DNA from: Myxococcaceae bacterium
GTDB lineage: Bacteria; Myxococcota; Myxococcia; Myxococcales; Myxococcaceae
Assembly: GCA_016793095.1 (NCBI GenBank)
Contig: JAEUJQ010000056.1
Coordinates: forward strand, 90,910 to 154,909
Direction of reading: 5' to 3'
Length of the DNA: 64,000 nt
The first letter of the stretch is position 1. Each line of letters starts with the position of its first letter. Positions 53,638-62,900 of this stretch are shown one piece after another. The position numbers and the translations under genes were made by a program. The notes under the pieces were generated by a model. It searched no databases and was not told where the DNA came from. It worked only from the letters and a program-made list of their open reading frames with translations.

Positions 53638-54918
53638 TCAGTTCGAGGCGCCTGGAGGCTGGGTGACGCGCCCCACGAAGAGCGCCGCGCCCGTCGCCCG
53701 ATCGCGCACCACGTACACGAACGGCCGGTTCACCTCGAAGTACTGAGGAATCGACACGCGCCCGACGATGACGGCGCTCGCAGCAGCGGCCTCGGTGCCG
53801 TCCTCGTCCGTCTTCACCACCGCCTCGTGCACCACGGCGCTGATGAAGAGCTTCTCAGCCTCGGTCATGCCGGAGAAGTCGGCGCGCGACGAGAACGCCA
53901 CCTCGAGCCCGAGCGCCTTGAGGACGTCATCGGCGCGGGCGCGCGTGCGGGCCTCGAAGCGGGGCAGCCTCACCGCGCTCGTCGAGTCCTTCAGCGCCGC
54001 GACGAGCTCAGCCAGCTTCGCGCCGTCGAGCGAGGCCTCGAGCGCCGCCAGCTTGCCCACGGGTGGCAGCAGCACCAGCAGCGACACCTCGTCGCCCGAG
54101 TACGGCAGCTCGAGCACGTCGGTGTCGCCGAGCCGGCCCGTGCGCGCCTCGAGGTCGTCGCCCGCCATGAACGGGACCTGCATCACCGTGCCGTCGGTGC
54201 GGGTGAAGGGCCCGGTCGCCGTCTTCGCCTTGTCGAACGGCTTCTTCCAGCCGGCGTTGAAGTACAGCGTGTTCACCAGCGCGAGCCGGGTGTCGGTGGT
54301 GATGAGGCCCTGGGGGATCAGCTCGGGGATGAGCTTCTGGGTGTTGACGCTCACCCAGTCGTTGATGGCCTTCCGTGACGGCTCAGGCGACTGCGCGAAG
54401 TCCAGCAGCCGCACGCCCGCGCCGTACTCCAGCGCCAGCACGTCGAGGAAGGCGGGGACGAGCGCCAGGCCCTGCTGCGCGAAGAGCTGGTTGTTCGAGT
54501 GCAGCGCGAACGCCTTGCCCGCGCGCCCCGAGGCGTTCTTCCCACGGGACTCGAGCGCGAGGTCGAGCGTGTTCATCGCCCGGTGGACCTGCTCGGCCGG
54601 CAGGGTGAGGCGCATCGTCTTCTCGAAGGCGAGCTGCGTGTCCCCGCGCGCGCCGGGGTAGGTCATCGAGAGGGCCGTGGTGAGGCTGTACGGAGAGAAG
54701 GCCAGGTTCTCGTCACCGCTCACCAGGCGCTTGTAGACGTCGAAGCCGAAGGTGTTGGTGTCCTTCACCGTCTGCTCGAGGTCGGCAGCGGGCGCGGCCT
54801 GGGTGATGCGCGCCTTGTTCGAGCGAGCCTCGGTGCCGGGCGGGCTCACCTCGGTCGGGCCGCAGGCGAGGAGGGTGAGGCTGAACGACGCGGACGCGAG
54901 CAGGAGGGCAGGTCTCAT
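53638..54918 (-). CDS. Serpin-family lipoprotein protease inhibitor
   Basis: A 426-residue serpin with a lipoprotein signal (MRPALLLASASFSLTLLAC, lipobox LLAC). Typical serpin segments are ENLAFSPYSLTTALSMTYPGARG, LVNTLYFNAGWKKPF and VHEAVVKTDEDGTEAAAASA. The hinge has Gly at P15, Thr at P14, Glu at P13 and four alanines, as in inhibitory serpins. Counting along the loop places Val at P1 and Ser at P1' (GRVSIP), which would favour elastase-like targets (inference). It ends in RPFVYVVRDRATGAALFVGRV. It is probably anchored to a membrane and protects the cell from proteases of prey, host or itself. It stands alone. Confidence 0.9.
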   Translation of the reverse strand: MRPALLLASASFSLTLLACGPTEVSPPGTEARSNKARITQAAPAADLEQTVKDTNTFGFDVYKRLVSGDENLAFSPYSLTTALSMTYPGARGDTQLAFEKTMRLTLPAEQVHRAMNTLDLALESRGKNASGRAGKAFALHSNNQLFAQQGLALVPAFLDVLALEYGAGVRLLDFAQSPEPSRKAINDWVSVNTQKLIPELIPQGLITTDTRLALVNTLYFNAGWKKPFDKAKTATGPFTRTDGTVMQVPFMAGDDLEARTGRLGDTDVLELPYSGDEVSLLVLLPPVGKLAALEASLDGAKLAELVAALKDSTSAVRLPRFEARTRARADDVLKALGLEVAFSSRADFSGMTEAEKLFISAVVHEAVVKTDEDGTEAAAASAVIVGRVSIPQYFEVNRPFVYVVRDRATGAALFVGRVTQPPGASN

Positions 54919-55046
54919 GGCCCGGCGTTCTGCATCAGCGACACCAACGACGAGGTCGAGTCGCCACGCGGACCTGCGCGGGTGGCCCCCGAGCGAGCGG
55001 GGCATCTGCTCCAGCGAGCCTCAGAAAACCGCGAACGTCCTGCGCG

Positions 55047-55715
55047 TCAGCCGCGGTACTGGTGGATGGCCATGATGGGGTAGTTCATGGCGCTGATGGT
55101 GACGCGCTGGCTGCCATCGCGGTTCACGTTGTTGGAGCCGATGAACGTCGGCCGACCGTTCTGCCAGCCCGCGAACATCACGACGTGTTGCCCGCCGTTC
55201 GTGCGCATCGAGACGACGTCTCCGGGCCGCGCGTCAGCGAGGGACACCCGCCGGAAGTTCGGATCGCGGTCCAGGTTGCCCATCAGGCCGTAGACGGAGT
55301 TGTGGTGCTGGCCGGAGCTGATCTGCCCGGCCGCGCGCAGCACGCCAGAGACGAAGTTGGCGCAGTTCACGTTGTTGGGCACCCAGTCGTGCATCGCGCG
55401 TCCGACCGGGTTGTTCGAGACCTTGAGATCGCCCGCGTTCCACCCGAGGTACTGGCGGGCGATGCCGAAGGCGTTCCCGCCGCCCGGGGAGCCGATGGGT
55501 GACGGGCCAGCCGGTGGGCGAATCGAGGGCTGGCCAGACGGGGGCGGGGGCCGGTAGCCGTCGGAGCGGCCGGGGAGGTTGAGCGTATCGCCCGCGTAGA
55601 TGAGGTTGGCGTTCTTGATCTTCGGGTTCGCCTGCATCAGCGCCGAGACGGACGTGCCGTTGCGAGCTGCGATGGCCGAGAGCGTGTCGCCCCACTTGAT
55701 GCGGTACGTCGACAT
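55047..55715 (-). CDS. LysM and NlpC/P60- or CHAP-like peptidase protein
   Basis: A 222-residue protein with an N-terminal LysM domain (MSTYRIKWGDTLSAIAARNG ... NLIYAGDTLNLPG) that binds peptidoglycan. A Pro/Gly linker (~55-80) leads to a catalytic domain with Cys in NCANFVSGVL and His in GQHVVMFAG, the layout of CHAP or NlpC/P60 amidases. There is no classical signal peptide, so export by another route or delivery as an effector is possible. GGAGG lies 6 bases upstream of the start at 55715. Similar myxobacterial proteins often act in cell-wall degradation, which is inference here. Confidence 0.8.
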   Translation of the reverse strand: MSTYRIKWGDTLSAIAARNGTSVSALMQANPKIKNANLIYAGDTLNLPGRSDGYRPPPPSGQPSIRPPAGPSPIGSPGGGNAFGIARQYLGWNAGDLKVSNNPVGRAMHDWVPNNVNCANFVSGVLRAAGQISSGQHHNSVYGLMGNLDRDPNFRRVSLADARPGDVVSMRTNGGQHVVMFAGWQNGRPTFIGSNNVNRDGSQRVTISAMNYPIMAIHQYRG

Positions 55716-55766
55716 GGAAGCCTCCGAAGGACGTCTGACGCCCATTGTCGCTCAGCTGGCCCGCCC

Positions 55767-55784
55767 GCATTTCGTGGAAAATGC
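55767..55784. promoter_or_regulatory. Inverted repeat in a divergent promoter region
   Basis: GCATTT and AAATGC, six bases apart, form a perfect inverted repeat within the 143-bp gap between the LysM gene and the second MYXO-CTERM gene. The surrounding bases are AT-rich for this genome. It could be an operator for either gene. Confidence 0.3.
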
Positions 55785-55858
55785 AGTGACTTTTGACATC
55801 GCGCTCGCGGCGGTCTGGTGAGCGCCTGCCGACCGTGCAAGTCTTCGAGAACACGCCC

Positions 55859-58435
55859 ATGCGCACGCTCCTGGTCATGATGATCGCCAGTCCCGCGCTG
55901 GCCGCCTCGGTGTCTGGCCGCGTCACGAACCTGGGCACGGGCGTGGCGGGCATGGAGGTGCGGCTGTGGGCGAGGACGCCGAAGGGCTTCACCTTCACGG
56001 CACCGAACGGACGGCTCGTCACCACCGACGCGACGGGAGCGTACGCCATCACCAACGTGCCAGCCGGCACCTACAAGCTCGACACGCGCATGAGCACTGC
56101 GCTGTCGGCGAACTATGGAGACCGGTGGTTCGACGTCGCCCCGCCACTGGGGAACGGGTACCTGCCGGAGACGGCTGACGAGCTGATCCTCGGCGCTGCG
56201 GACGCGCGCACGAACGTCGACATCGCTGTCGAGGTGAACGGAGGCCTCGACGGCCGGACCCTCGCGGTGGCGGGTGGACCGCTGGGTGGGCTGTTCGTGC
56301 GGCTCGAGTCAGTCGCGGACCCACGCATCCACCACGTGGACGTCTCGAAGACGACCCCCGCCAGCAGACTGGGCGAGGTCGCGTTCCGCGGCATGCCGCC
56401 GATGACCGGCCGGGTGGTGGCGCACGACCCGAACTACACCCGCGCCGACTTCTTCGGGCCGACCTTCACCATCACCGCGAATTCCAACGGCGCAGCAGGC
56501 GACCTCTCAATCCCCGTCGCGCCGGCGGACCCGGGCGAGCCCAACAACCGGGTGGACGCGGGCACGAGCCTCGACGTGTCGGCGTTGCGCCTGACGCCGC
56601 CGCAGCCCGTCACCCGCGCCGGCGCCATCGGGCCCCGCAGCGGTGGCGATGTCGACTTCTTCTGTTGGAGTGCGGAAGCGAACGATCGCTACCTGATCTC
56701 GGCGATGGCGCCGTTCGGCACGTGGCCCGACGGCGGCGTGCGCGAGAGCCCGTGGGTCGATCCGGTCGTGTCCTTCTGGCAGAACGGCGCGCGCACCGCC
56801 GAGGACGACGACTCGGGACCGCTCGCGTTCGATTCCCTCCTGGACACGGGCGTGGTGACCGCCGGGCCCGTCTGCGTCGCGGTCAGCACCTTCGGTGACA
56901 CGACCTGGGCGGGGCTGAACCAGGGGTCGGCCGGGCCGTACGCGCTCCGCGTCGAGCTCGGCAACCGCCCGCCCTCCATCACCGCCACCTCGCAGGGGGC
57001 CCCCGCCCCGACGCCACCCGCGACCCTCACCGTCAGCGAGGGCTTTCAGGTGACCGTCGACGTCGTGCTCTCGGACCCCGAGCAGAACCCCCTCACCGGC
57101 AGCTGGGAGTTGACGGACTCGCAGCTCCAGCGCGTGACCGGCGGGACGATCACCGGCACCACCGCGAGCATCCCGTTCTCGCCCACGCAGACCGGCGCGC
57201 GGCGCAGCCCGTACACCCTCCGCGTCACGGCCGCCGACGCCGAGTTCACCGTGAACCGCTCGGTCCTCATCGCGGTGAACGCGGTGAACGTGCCGCCGCA
57301 GGTGCCCCAGCTTCAGTCCCCCGATGCCGGCGCCGTGGTGATGACCTCGAGGCCACCGCTGGTGTGCCGCGAGTCAGTGGACGACGACGCCGACCCGCTG
57401 CGCTACGAGTTCCGGCTCGAGTGGGCCGACGGCGGAGCGCTCGTCGAGTCCGCCACCGTGGCTGGCAACGACGCTGGCATCGACCCGGCCGTCGGCCCCT
57501 GGGGCCCGGTCTCCTTCGTGCCCCAGTCGCTCCCAGAGAACGCGCACCTTCAGTGGAGGGTGCGGGCCTTCGACGGCAATGTCATCAATGGCTACAGCCC
57601 CTGGACTGGCGACTCGCGCTTCGTCGTCGACGTGGTGAACGACCCTCCGGCGCCGCCCGTGCTGGTGAAGCCACGCGACGGCGAGACGCTGATGGTCCGA
57701 CGGCCTTCGCTCGAGGCCGAGACGCCGCTCGATCCCGAGGGCGAGGCGGTGAGCCTCATCTTCGAGGTGGCTCGCGACTCCGCCTTCGCGCAGGTGGTGG
57801 TGGTGAGCCCGCAGGTGCCCGCGACTCCCGGGAGCAGCACCACCAGCTGGACGCTCATGCAGGACCTCGAGTGGGGAGGCCGGTACCACGCGCGCGCCAT
57901 CGCCGTCGATTCGCGCGGCGCCCGCAGCCAGCCCGGGAACGCGAACGCCTTCACCATTCGCATCAACTCCGCGCCGATGACGCCCATCCCCGGGGCGCCG
58001 TTCTCCATGGGCCTGTGTGCCGATCAGATCTTCACCACCGCGCCGACCGCGGTCGAGATTCCCCTGCTCCTCGACGTCGAGCAGGACTCCATCATCGTCG
58101 AGGTGCAGGTCACGACGGGCGCCGACACCACCTTCGCGATGCCGCTCTTCCGCGCCGACGTGATGGCGAACGCGTCGACGCCGACGCCAGTGTCCCTCAC
58201 CTCGGTGAAGTTCGAGGAGGACCAGAAGTACCGGGTGCGCATGCGCGCGAAGGACGGACAGAACGTGACGGACTGGGTCGAGTGCTCGTTCACGCTCGAC
58301 GCTGCCGCCGGAGGGACCGACGCAGGCTCCGGAGGGCCGACGGTGGCGAAGTCGAAGGGGTGCGGGTGCGGCGCGACCGACGCGGGGCTGCTGCTCGGGC
58401 TGGTCGCCCTGTTGCGGCGGCGCCGGCGGGCTTGA
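55859..58435 (+). CDS. Secreted carboxypeptidase-regulatory/FN3-like protein with MYXO-CTERM anchor
   Basis: An 858-residue surface protein. After a signal peptide (MRTLLVMMIASPALAAS) comes a carboxypeptidase-regulatory-like fold (~17-85: SVSGRVTNLGTGVAG ... ITNVPAGTYKL). A middle part resembles bacterial pre-peptidase C-terminal domains (DPGEPNNRVDAGTSL, GDVDFFCWSAEANDRYLIS). Two or three Ig/FN3-like modules with PPxxPxLxxPxDG starts follow. The end is MYXO-CTERM: GCGCGATDAG, a hydrophobic helix and RRRRR. No enzymatic motif is seen; a structural or adhesive role at the cell surface is likely. The start at 55859 is fixed by the signal peptide. Confidence 0.83.
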   Translation: MRTLLVMMIASPALAASVSGRVTNLGTGVAGMEVRLWARTPKGFTFTAPNGRLVTTDATGAYAITNVPAGTYKLDTRMSTALSANYGDRWFDVAPPLGNGYLPETADELILGAADARTNVDIAVEVNGGLDGRTLAVAGGPLGGLFVRLESVADPRIHHVDVSKTTPASRLGEVAFRGMPPMTGRVVAHDPNYTRADFFGPTFTITANSNGAAGDLSIPVAPADPGEPNNRVDAGTSLDVSALRLTPPQPVTRAGAIGPRSGGDVDFFCWSAEANDRYLISAMAPFGTWPDGGVRESPWVDPVVSFWQNGARTAEDDDSGPLAFDSLLDTGVVTAGPVCVAVSTFGDTTWAGLNQGSAGPYALRVELGNRPPSITATSQGAPAPTPPATLTVSEGFQVTVDVVLSDPEQNPLTGSWELTDSQLQRVTGGTITGTTASIPFSPTQTGARRSPYTLRVTAADAEFTVNRSVLIAVNAVNVPPQVPQLQSPDAGAVVMTSRPPLVCRESVDDDADPLRYEFRLEWADGGALVESATVAGNDAGIDPAVGPWGPVSFVPQSLPENAHLQWRVRAFDGNVINGYSPWTGDSRFVVDVVNDPPAPPVLVKPRDGETLMVRRPSLEAETPLDPEGEAVSLIFEVARDSAFAQVVVVSPQVPATPGSSTTSWTLMQDLEWGGRYHARAIAVDSRGARSQPGNANAFTIRINSAPMTPIPGAPFSMGLCADQIFTTAPTAVEIPLLLDVEQDSIIVEVQVTTGADTTFAMPLFRADVMANASTPTPVSLTSVKFEEDQKYRVRMRAKDGQNVTDWVECSFTLDAAAGGTDAGSGGPTVAKSKGCGCGATDAGLLLGLVALLRRRRRA

Positions 58436-58532
58436 GCGCGCATCTCCTCGATTCTCCAGAGGAAGGTGAGGCACCGATGAGTTCCGGCTCGAGCGTCGGT
58501 CTCAGGCGCACCACCCTCACAAGGAGTCCGTC

Positions 58533-58787
58533 ATGAAGCACCCCTGGCTCGCTGCGCTGCTCAACTTCTTCTTCATGGGCCCCGGCACCCTCTACGTCGG
58601 CCAGCGCAAGCTGTTCGGCGCGGCCCTCACGCTGGGGGCGATCGCCCTCACCTACGTCGAGCTCTCGTTGCAGACCCAGGCGCCGTCGCTGTACCCGATC
58701 ATGTTCGGCACCGTCTTCGTGATGAACACGTTCTTCGCGCTCGACGGGTGGCGCGAGGCGAAGCAGGTCAACGAGACCCGTCGCTGA
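58533..58787 (+). CDS. Small membrane protein
   Basis: An 84-residue protein with about three hydrophobic segments (LAALLNFFFMGPGTLYVG, FGAALTLGAIALTYVEL, LYPIMFGTVFVMNTFFAL) and a charged tail. The opening HPWLAALLNFFFMGPGTLYVGQ resembles TM2/DUF5683-like small proteins that start with a Gly-Pro-Gly turn. AAGGAG lies 7 bases upstream of the start. Function is unknown. Confidence 0.75.
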   Translation: MKHPWLAALLNFFFMGPGTLYVGQRKLFGAALTLGAIALTYVELSLQTQAPSLYPIMFGTVFVMNTFFALDGWREAKQVNETRR

Positions 58788-58822
58788 CACGCGCGCTGGT
58801 CCGGGTTCGACTCGCCTTCGGG

Positions 58823-59920
58823 TCAGGCGTGGCGCTCCGTGGGGTCCCGCCCTGCGAAGGCGTGGGCCTCGAGCCCTTCGGCGAGCTGGCGGTGCGCGGG
58901 CGACCCGAGCGTCGGCGCCTGGAAGCCGGCACCGCGGACGAACTGCCTCGTCAGGCGTGCGACCCGCCCGTGGGCCGTGCGCACCTGCGCCTCTGACAGC
59001 CGCCCGCTTCGCACCGCGCGCACCACGGCGTCGATGGCGCGCCGCTGCACGTCAGCGTGGTGGCACACGAGGAAACAATCGACGCCCGCGTCGAGCCCTT
59101 CGACCACCGCGCGCTCGATGGGGAAGTGGTCGGCGACGGCCTTCATCTCGAGATCGTCCGACACGATGACGCCCTGGAAGCCGAGGCGCTCGCGCAGCAG
59201 GCCCGTCATCACCTTGCGGCTCATCGTCGCGGGCACGGTCGGGTCGAGGGCCTCGAAGACGACGTGGGCCGTCATGATCGACGCCAGCCCCGCCCGCGCG
59301 TAGGCGGCGAAGGGCACCAGCTCGACCGCGTCGAGGCGCTCGAAGCCGTGGGGCAGCGAGGGCAGATCGAGGTGCGAGTCCTTCGTCGTGTCTCCGTGGC
59401 CGGGGAAGTGTTTGCCGCACGAGGCGACGCCGCCGGCCTCGAGTCCCTGGGCGAGCGCCACTCCCAGTCGCGCCACCTCGGCCGCGTCCTTGTGGAGCGA
59501 CCGGTCGCCGATGACCGGGTTCGCCGGATTCGTATCGACGTCGAGCACGGGCGCAAAGTCCCAGTCGAAGCCACAGGCGCGCGTCTCGAACGCCAACAAC
59601 CGGCCCACCCGCTCGAGCAGCGCGGCGTCCCTCGTCAGGCCGAGCTCGCGCATCGGGGGCAGCGCCGTGAAAGGCGCGCCCTTCAGCCGGGCGACCCGAC
59701 CGCCTTCTTGATCGACCGCGGCGAGCAGCAGCCGGCCGGCGTGGGCCTTGAGCCCCTGAACCAGCGCGAGGGTCTCGTCGGGTGTTCCGACGTTGCGCTT
59801 GAAGAGGATGACGCCCGCGACACCGTCGTCGATCAGCCGCTTCACGTCATCGTCGGGAGTGGTGCCGGGGAACCCGATGACGAACAAACCAGCGGCGATC
59901 TGCTCCAGGGCTGCGTTCAT
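58823..59920 (-). CDS. nagZ: Beta-N-acetylhexosaminidase (glycoside hydrolase family 3)
   Basis: A 365-residue GH3 enzyme that removes N-acetylglucosamine from muropeptides in cell-wall recycling. The family signature is GKHFPGHGDTTKDSH (residues 169-183), with the histidine acid/base in that loop. The nucleophile Asp lies in VIVSDDLEMK (~255), and RVARLKGAPF is near 75. No signal peptide is present, as usual for cytoplasmic NagZ. The start at 59920 has GGAG upstream. It follows the large FN3 gene by 16 bp on the same strand and may be read through from it. Confidence 0.9.
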   Translation of the reverse strand: MNAALEQIAAGLFVIGFPGTTPDDDVKRLIDDGVAGVILFKRNVGTPDETLALVQGLKAHAGRLLLAAVDQEGGRVARLKGAPFTALPPMRELGLTRDAALLERVGRLLAFETRACGFDWDFAPVLDVDTNPANPVIGDRSLHKDAAEVARLGVALAQGLEAGGVASCGKHFPGHGDTTKDSHLDLPSLPHGFERLDAVELVPFAAYARAGLASIMTAHVVFEALDPTVPATMSRKVMTGLLRERLGFQGVIVSDDLEMKAVADHFPIERAVVEGLDAGVDCFLVCHHADVQRRAIDAVVRAVRSGRLSEAQVRTAHGRVARLTRQFVRGAGFQAPTLGSPAHRQLAEGLEAHAFAGRDPTERHA

Positions 59921-59936
59921 CGGCTCCCACTCCTCC

Positions 59937-62900
59937 TCATGGCGCAACCCCGGAGCGCGGCGCGGACCACGCACCCCGGCCGGCCGTGTTCTCCACCTCG
60001 ACGTAGTAGACGTACGTCTGCCCGCTGGTGAGCCCGGTGTCCACGAATGGCGTCGCGGTCATGCTCTGGTGCACCTCGGTGGTGGCGCCGTTCTCGGGAC
60101 GGCGGAAGACGCGGTAGCGGGTCGCCCCCGGCTCCGTGTTCCAGCTCACCCTGAGCGAGCCCGCGGGGCCTGGCGCGGACACGGTGACCGACGTCTGGGA
60201 CGGAAGCGCAGGATCCGGGGTGCCCGGGAGCGGAGCCGACAGAATGCTGGAGCCCGCGACCGCGGTCGCCTGAACGAAGACGAACCGTGCGCCCGGGGCG
60301 CTCGCGAAGCAGCGCGTCTCCCACGGCGAGCTCGAGGAGCAGGCGCTGACGCGGCTCCCATCGGCCTCCGTGGACGTCGTGACGGCGTAGCCCGTCGCCA
60401 GCCCCACCGGCGCCCACTCCACGAAGACGCCCCCGTTGGCAGCCCGGACCGTCACGTTCGACGGCGCGGGTGGAATGGTCGCGAGGACACTCTGCAGCGT
60501 GGTCGCAGTCCCCGCGCCCGGGCCAGCCGAGTTGACCGCACGGACCTGGTACTGCCAGCGCTCGCCGTTCTCGACGTCGAGATCGGTGAAGCGGCGAGCG
60601 GTGAGGGAGGCGGCCACCGCCCACGCCCCCGCCTCATGACGCCGCAGCACCTGGTAGCTCTGGGCGCCGGTGACCGTCGGCCACGAGAGCTGCACCGCCT
60701 GGTTGCCGTTGATGGCGGAGACGGTCGGGGAATCCAGCGCCGTGGAGACCGGGAGCACCGTCAGGTCGTTCGACGGCGCGCTCGACTCGCTTCCAGAGAG
60801 CGCTGTCACGGTGAGCCAGGTCGTCGTGCCGTTGGGGAGGGAGAACCGGCCCGTCGTCTCGAGAGGCGAGTTTGCCGAGAAGGCGAGCGTGGCGGGGCCC
60901 TCGGGTGCGGGTGAGGTGAAGACCTGGTACCGGTCGACGCCTGGCATTGGCTCCCACCAGACCCAGGCGGCATTGTCATCCGCCGACACCTCGCGCAGCG
61001 TCGGGGGCAGGGGCGCGAGGATCGACGGGCTCACGAAGCCGGAGGTCACCAGGGGGCTTGCTCCCTGCGACGTGATGAGCTGGAGCGCGTACTGAAAGCC
61101 GACGCCGTTGGGTTGCGCATCCTGGAAGAAGGGTGACGGCAGCAGGCCGAGGTCGGTCCAGGGCGTCTCGGCCGTGCGACGGAACAGCCGCCACGTTCCT
61201 CCTGCCACGGTGGCGGCCCTCACGAGGAGGCGCTCGTTGGCAGGGGTGACGGCGAAGCTGCTGGGGGCCGCGGGCGCGGCCGGCGCGGGAGTCACTGCGA
61301 TCATCTCGGTCCACGCACTCGGTACAGACCCGGCCCCGTAGGCGATCACCTGGACGAAGAACGAGGTGCCGTTCGGCAGGACGAGCTGACAGTCAGTCCG
61401 CCAGGCGTCCGTGGTGCCGCAGGTCGCGTCCCAGGCCGAGGGCGCCCCGCCTTGATGGAACGAGGCGCGAGCCGCGTACGTCGTGGCGCCCGCGACGGCC
61501 CGCCACCTCACGAGCGCGCCCCCGTTGGTTGGCGTGACCGTCACGTTGGTCGGCCGAAGAGGATTCAGGTGCGACGGGCGATCGAAGGCCGACAGCTGCG
61601 TCGGAGCGAACCGCGTCGTGCCGTTGGTCGCCACCAGGGCGTACCGGTAATCGGTGCCGTTCGTGACACCCACGTCATTCACGGAGAGGTTGGCTGTCGT
61701 GGTGAGGAGAGTCCAGGCCGTGCGCCGGGTGCGCCGGTAGAGCCGGTACTCGGTCGCCCCGGGCACGTGCGTCCACGCGGCGGTGATGAGCCCATTGCCC
61801 GGCGTGACGATGACTGTGGGCGCAGGCAGGCCGGCGTTCGGCCCGATGTTGGTGGAGCGCACCTGGACCTCCGCGCTCCAGGGCCCGGGCGTGCTGCCGT
61901 TCAGGGCGCGCACCGAGACGAAGACGGTCTGGTTGTCGGTCGTCGAGATGACGCACCGGTTCTCCCAGGGGTCGAACACCGTGCACCGCACGACTGGCGT
62001 GCCTCCCGGCGAGGTGGCGACTCCGACCTGGTACTGGGTCGCTTCTGGCACGGCGTCAAACAGGATGTCGGCTGCGCTGCTCGCGACGAAGGCCACCACG
62101 TTCTGTGGCACGGCTGGCGTGACTGCCACCGCCGGCCTGACCTCAATCGGCAGTGAGAGCTCTGACGTGAGGCCCGACACCGTGGCCCGCGCCGCGTAGT
62201 ACCAGGTCGTTCCTCCGTCGAGCACCTCGGTGCTGGCAGCGGGTACGAACCCCCCATCGGGTGAGGTGGAGCGGAAGTACTCGAGCGTCGCGCCACCGAA
62301 AGGCGGTTGAGCAGACACCTGAACCCGGTTCACGTCGATGGCCGGCCAGTTCATCTCCGGCGGCGGCGGAACGAGCCCGGGGACCGGCGAGGCCGTGGCT
62401 TCAGCGAGGTCGCCGACGAGCTGCTCGGCGTCGATGGCGCCGACGAAGTAGCGGTAGGTCTGCCCGTTCGACACCGACTGATCGTCGAAGCTCAGCGCGT
62501 CGAGGCTGCCGAGCCTCGCGGGCGTCGTGTTGGGCCACGTGCCGCGGAACACGACGTACCCGACGGCGCCGGGAACGGGGCTCCAGTTGAGACGCACCCA
62601 CCAGTTGCCCGCGTTGGCTGCCAGGACCGGGGCCGGGAGGCGGGAGCCGATGGTGCGAATGGCGACAGGGTCCGTCCAGGCGCCCGCGCCCATCGACGAC
62701 TCTGCCTGCAGCACATAGGACCACACCGCGTCCGTCGTGAGGTTGGAGTCGAGCCAGGTCGTCCCCTGGTATCCCGTCTCGACGCGAGTGTAGGGCCCGC
62801 CAGCGTTCGGGCCGCGGTAGATGGAGTAGCCCGTCGCGCCGCTGACCGGGTTCCAGGTGAGCAGCGCCGTCGAGCGCGCGCCCACCACCGTGGGGGAGGA

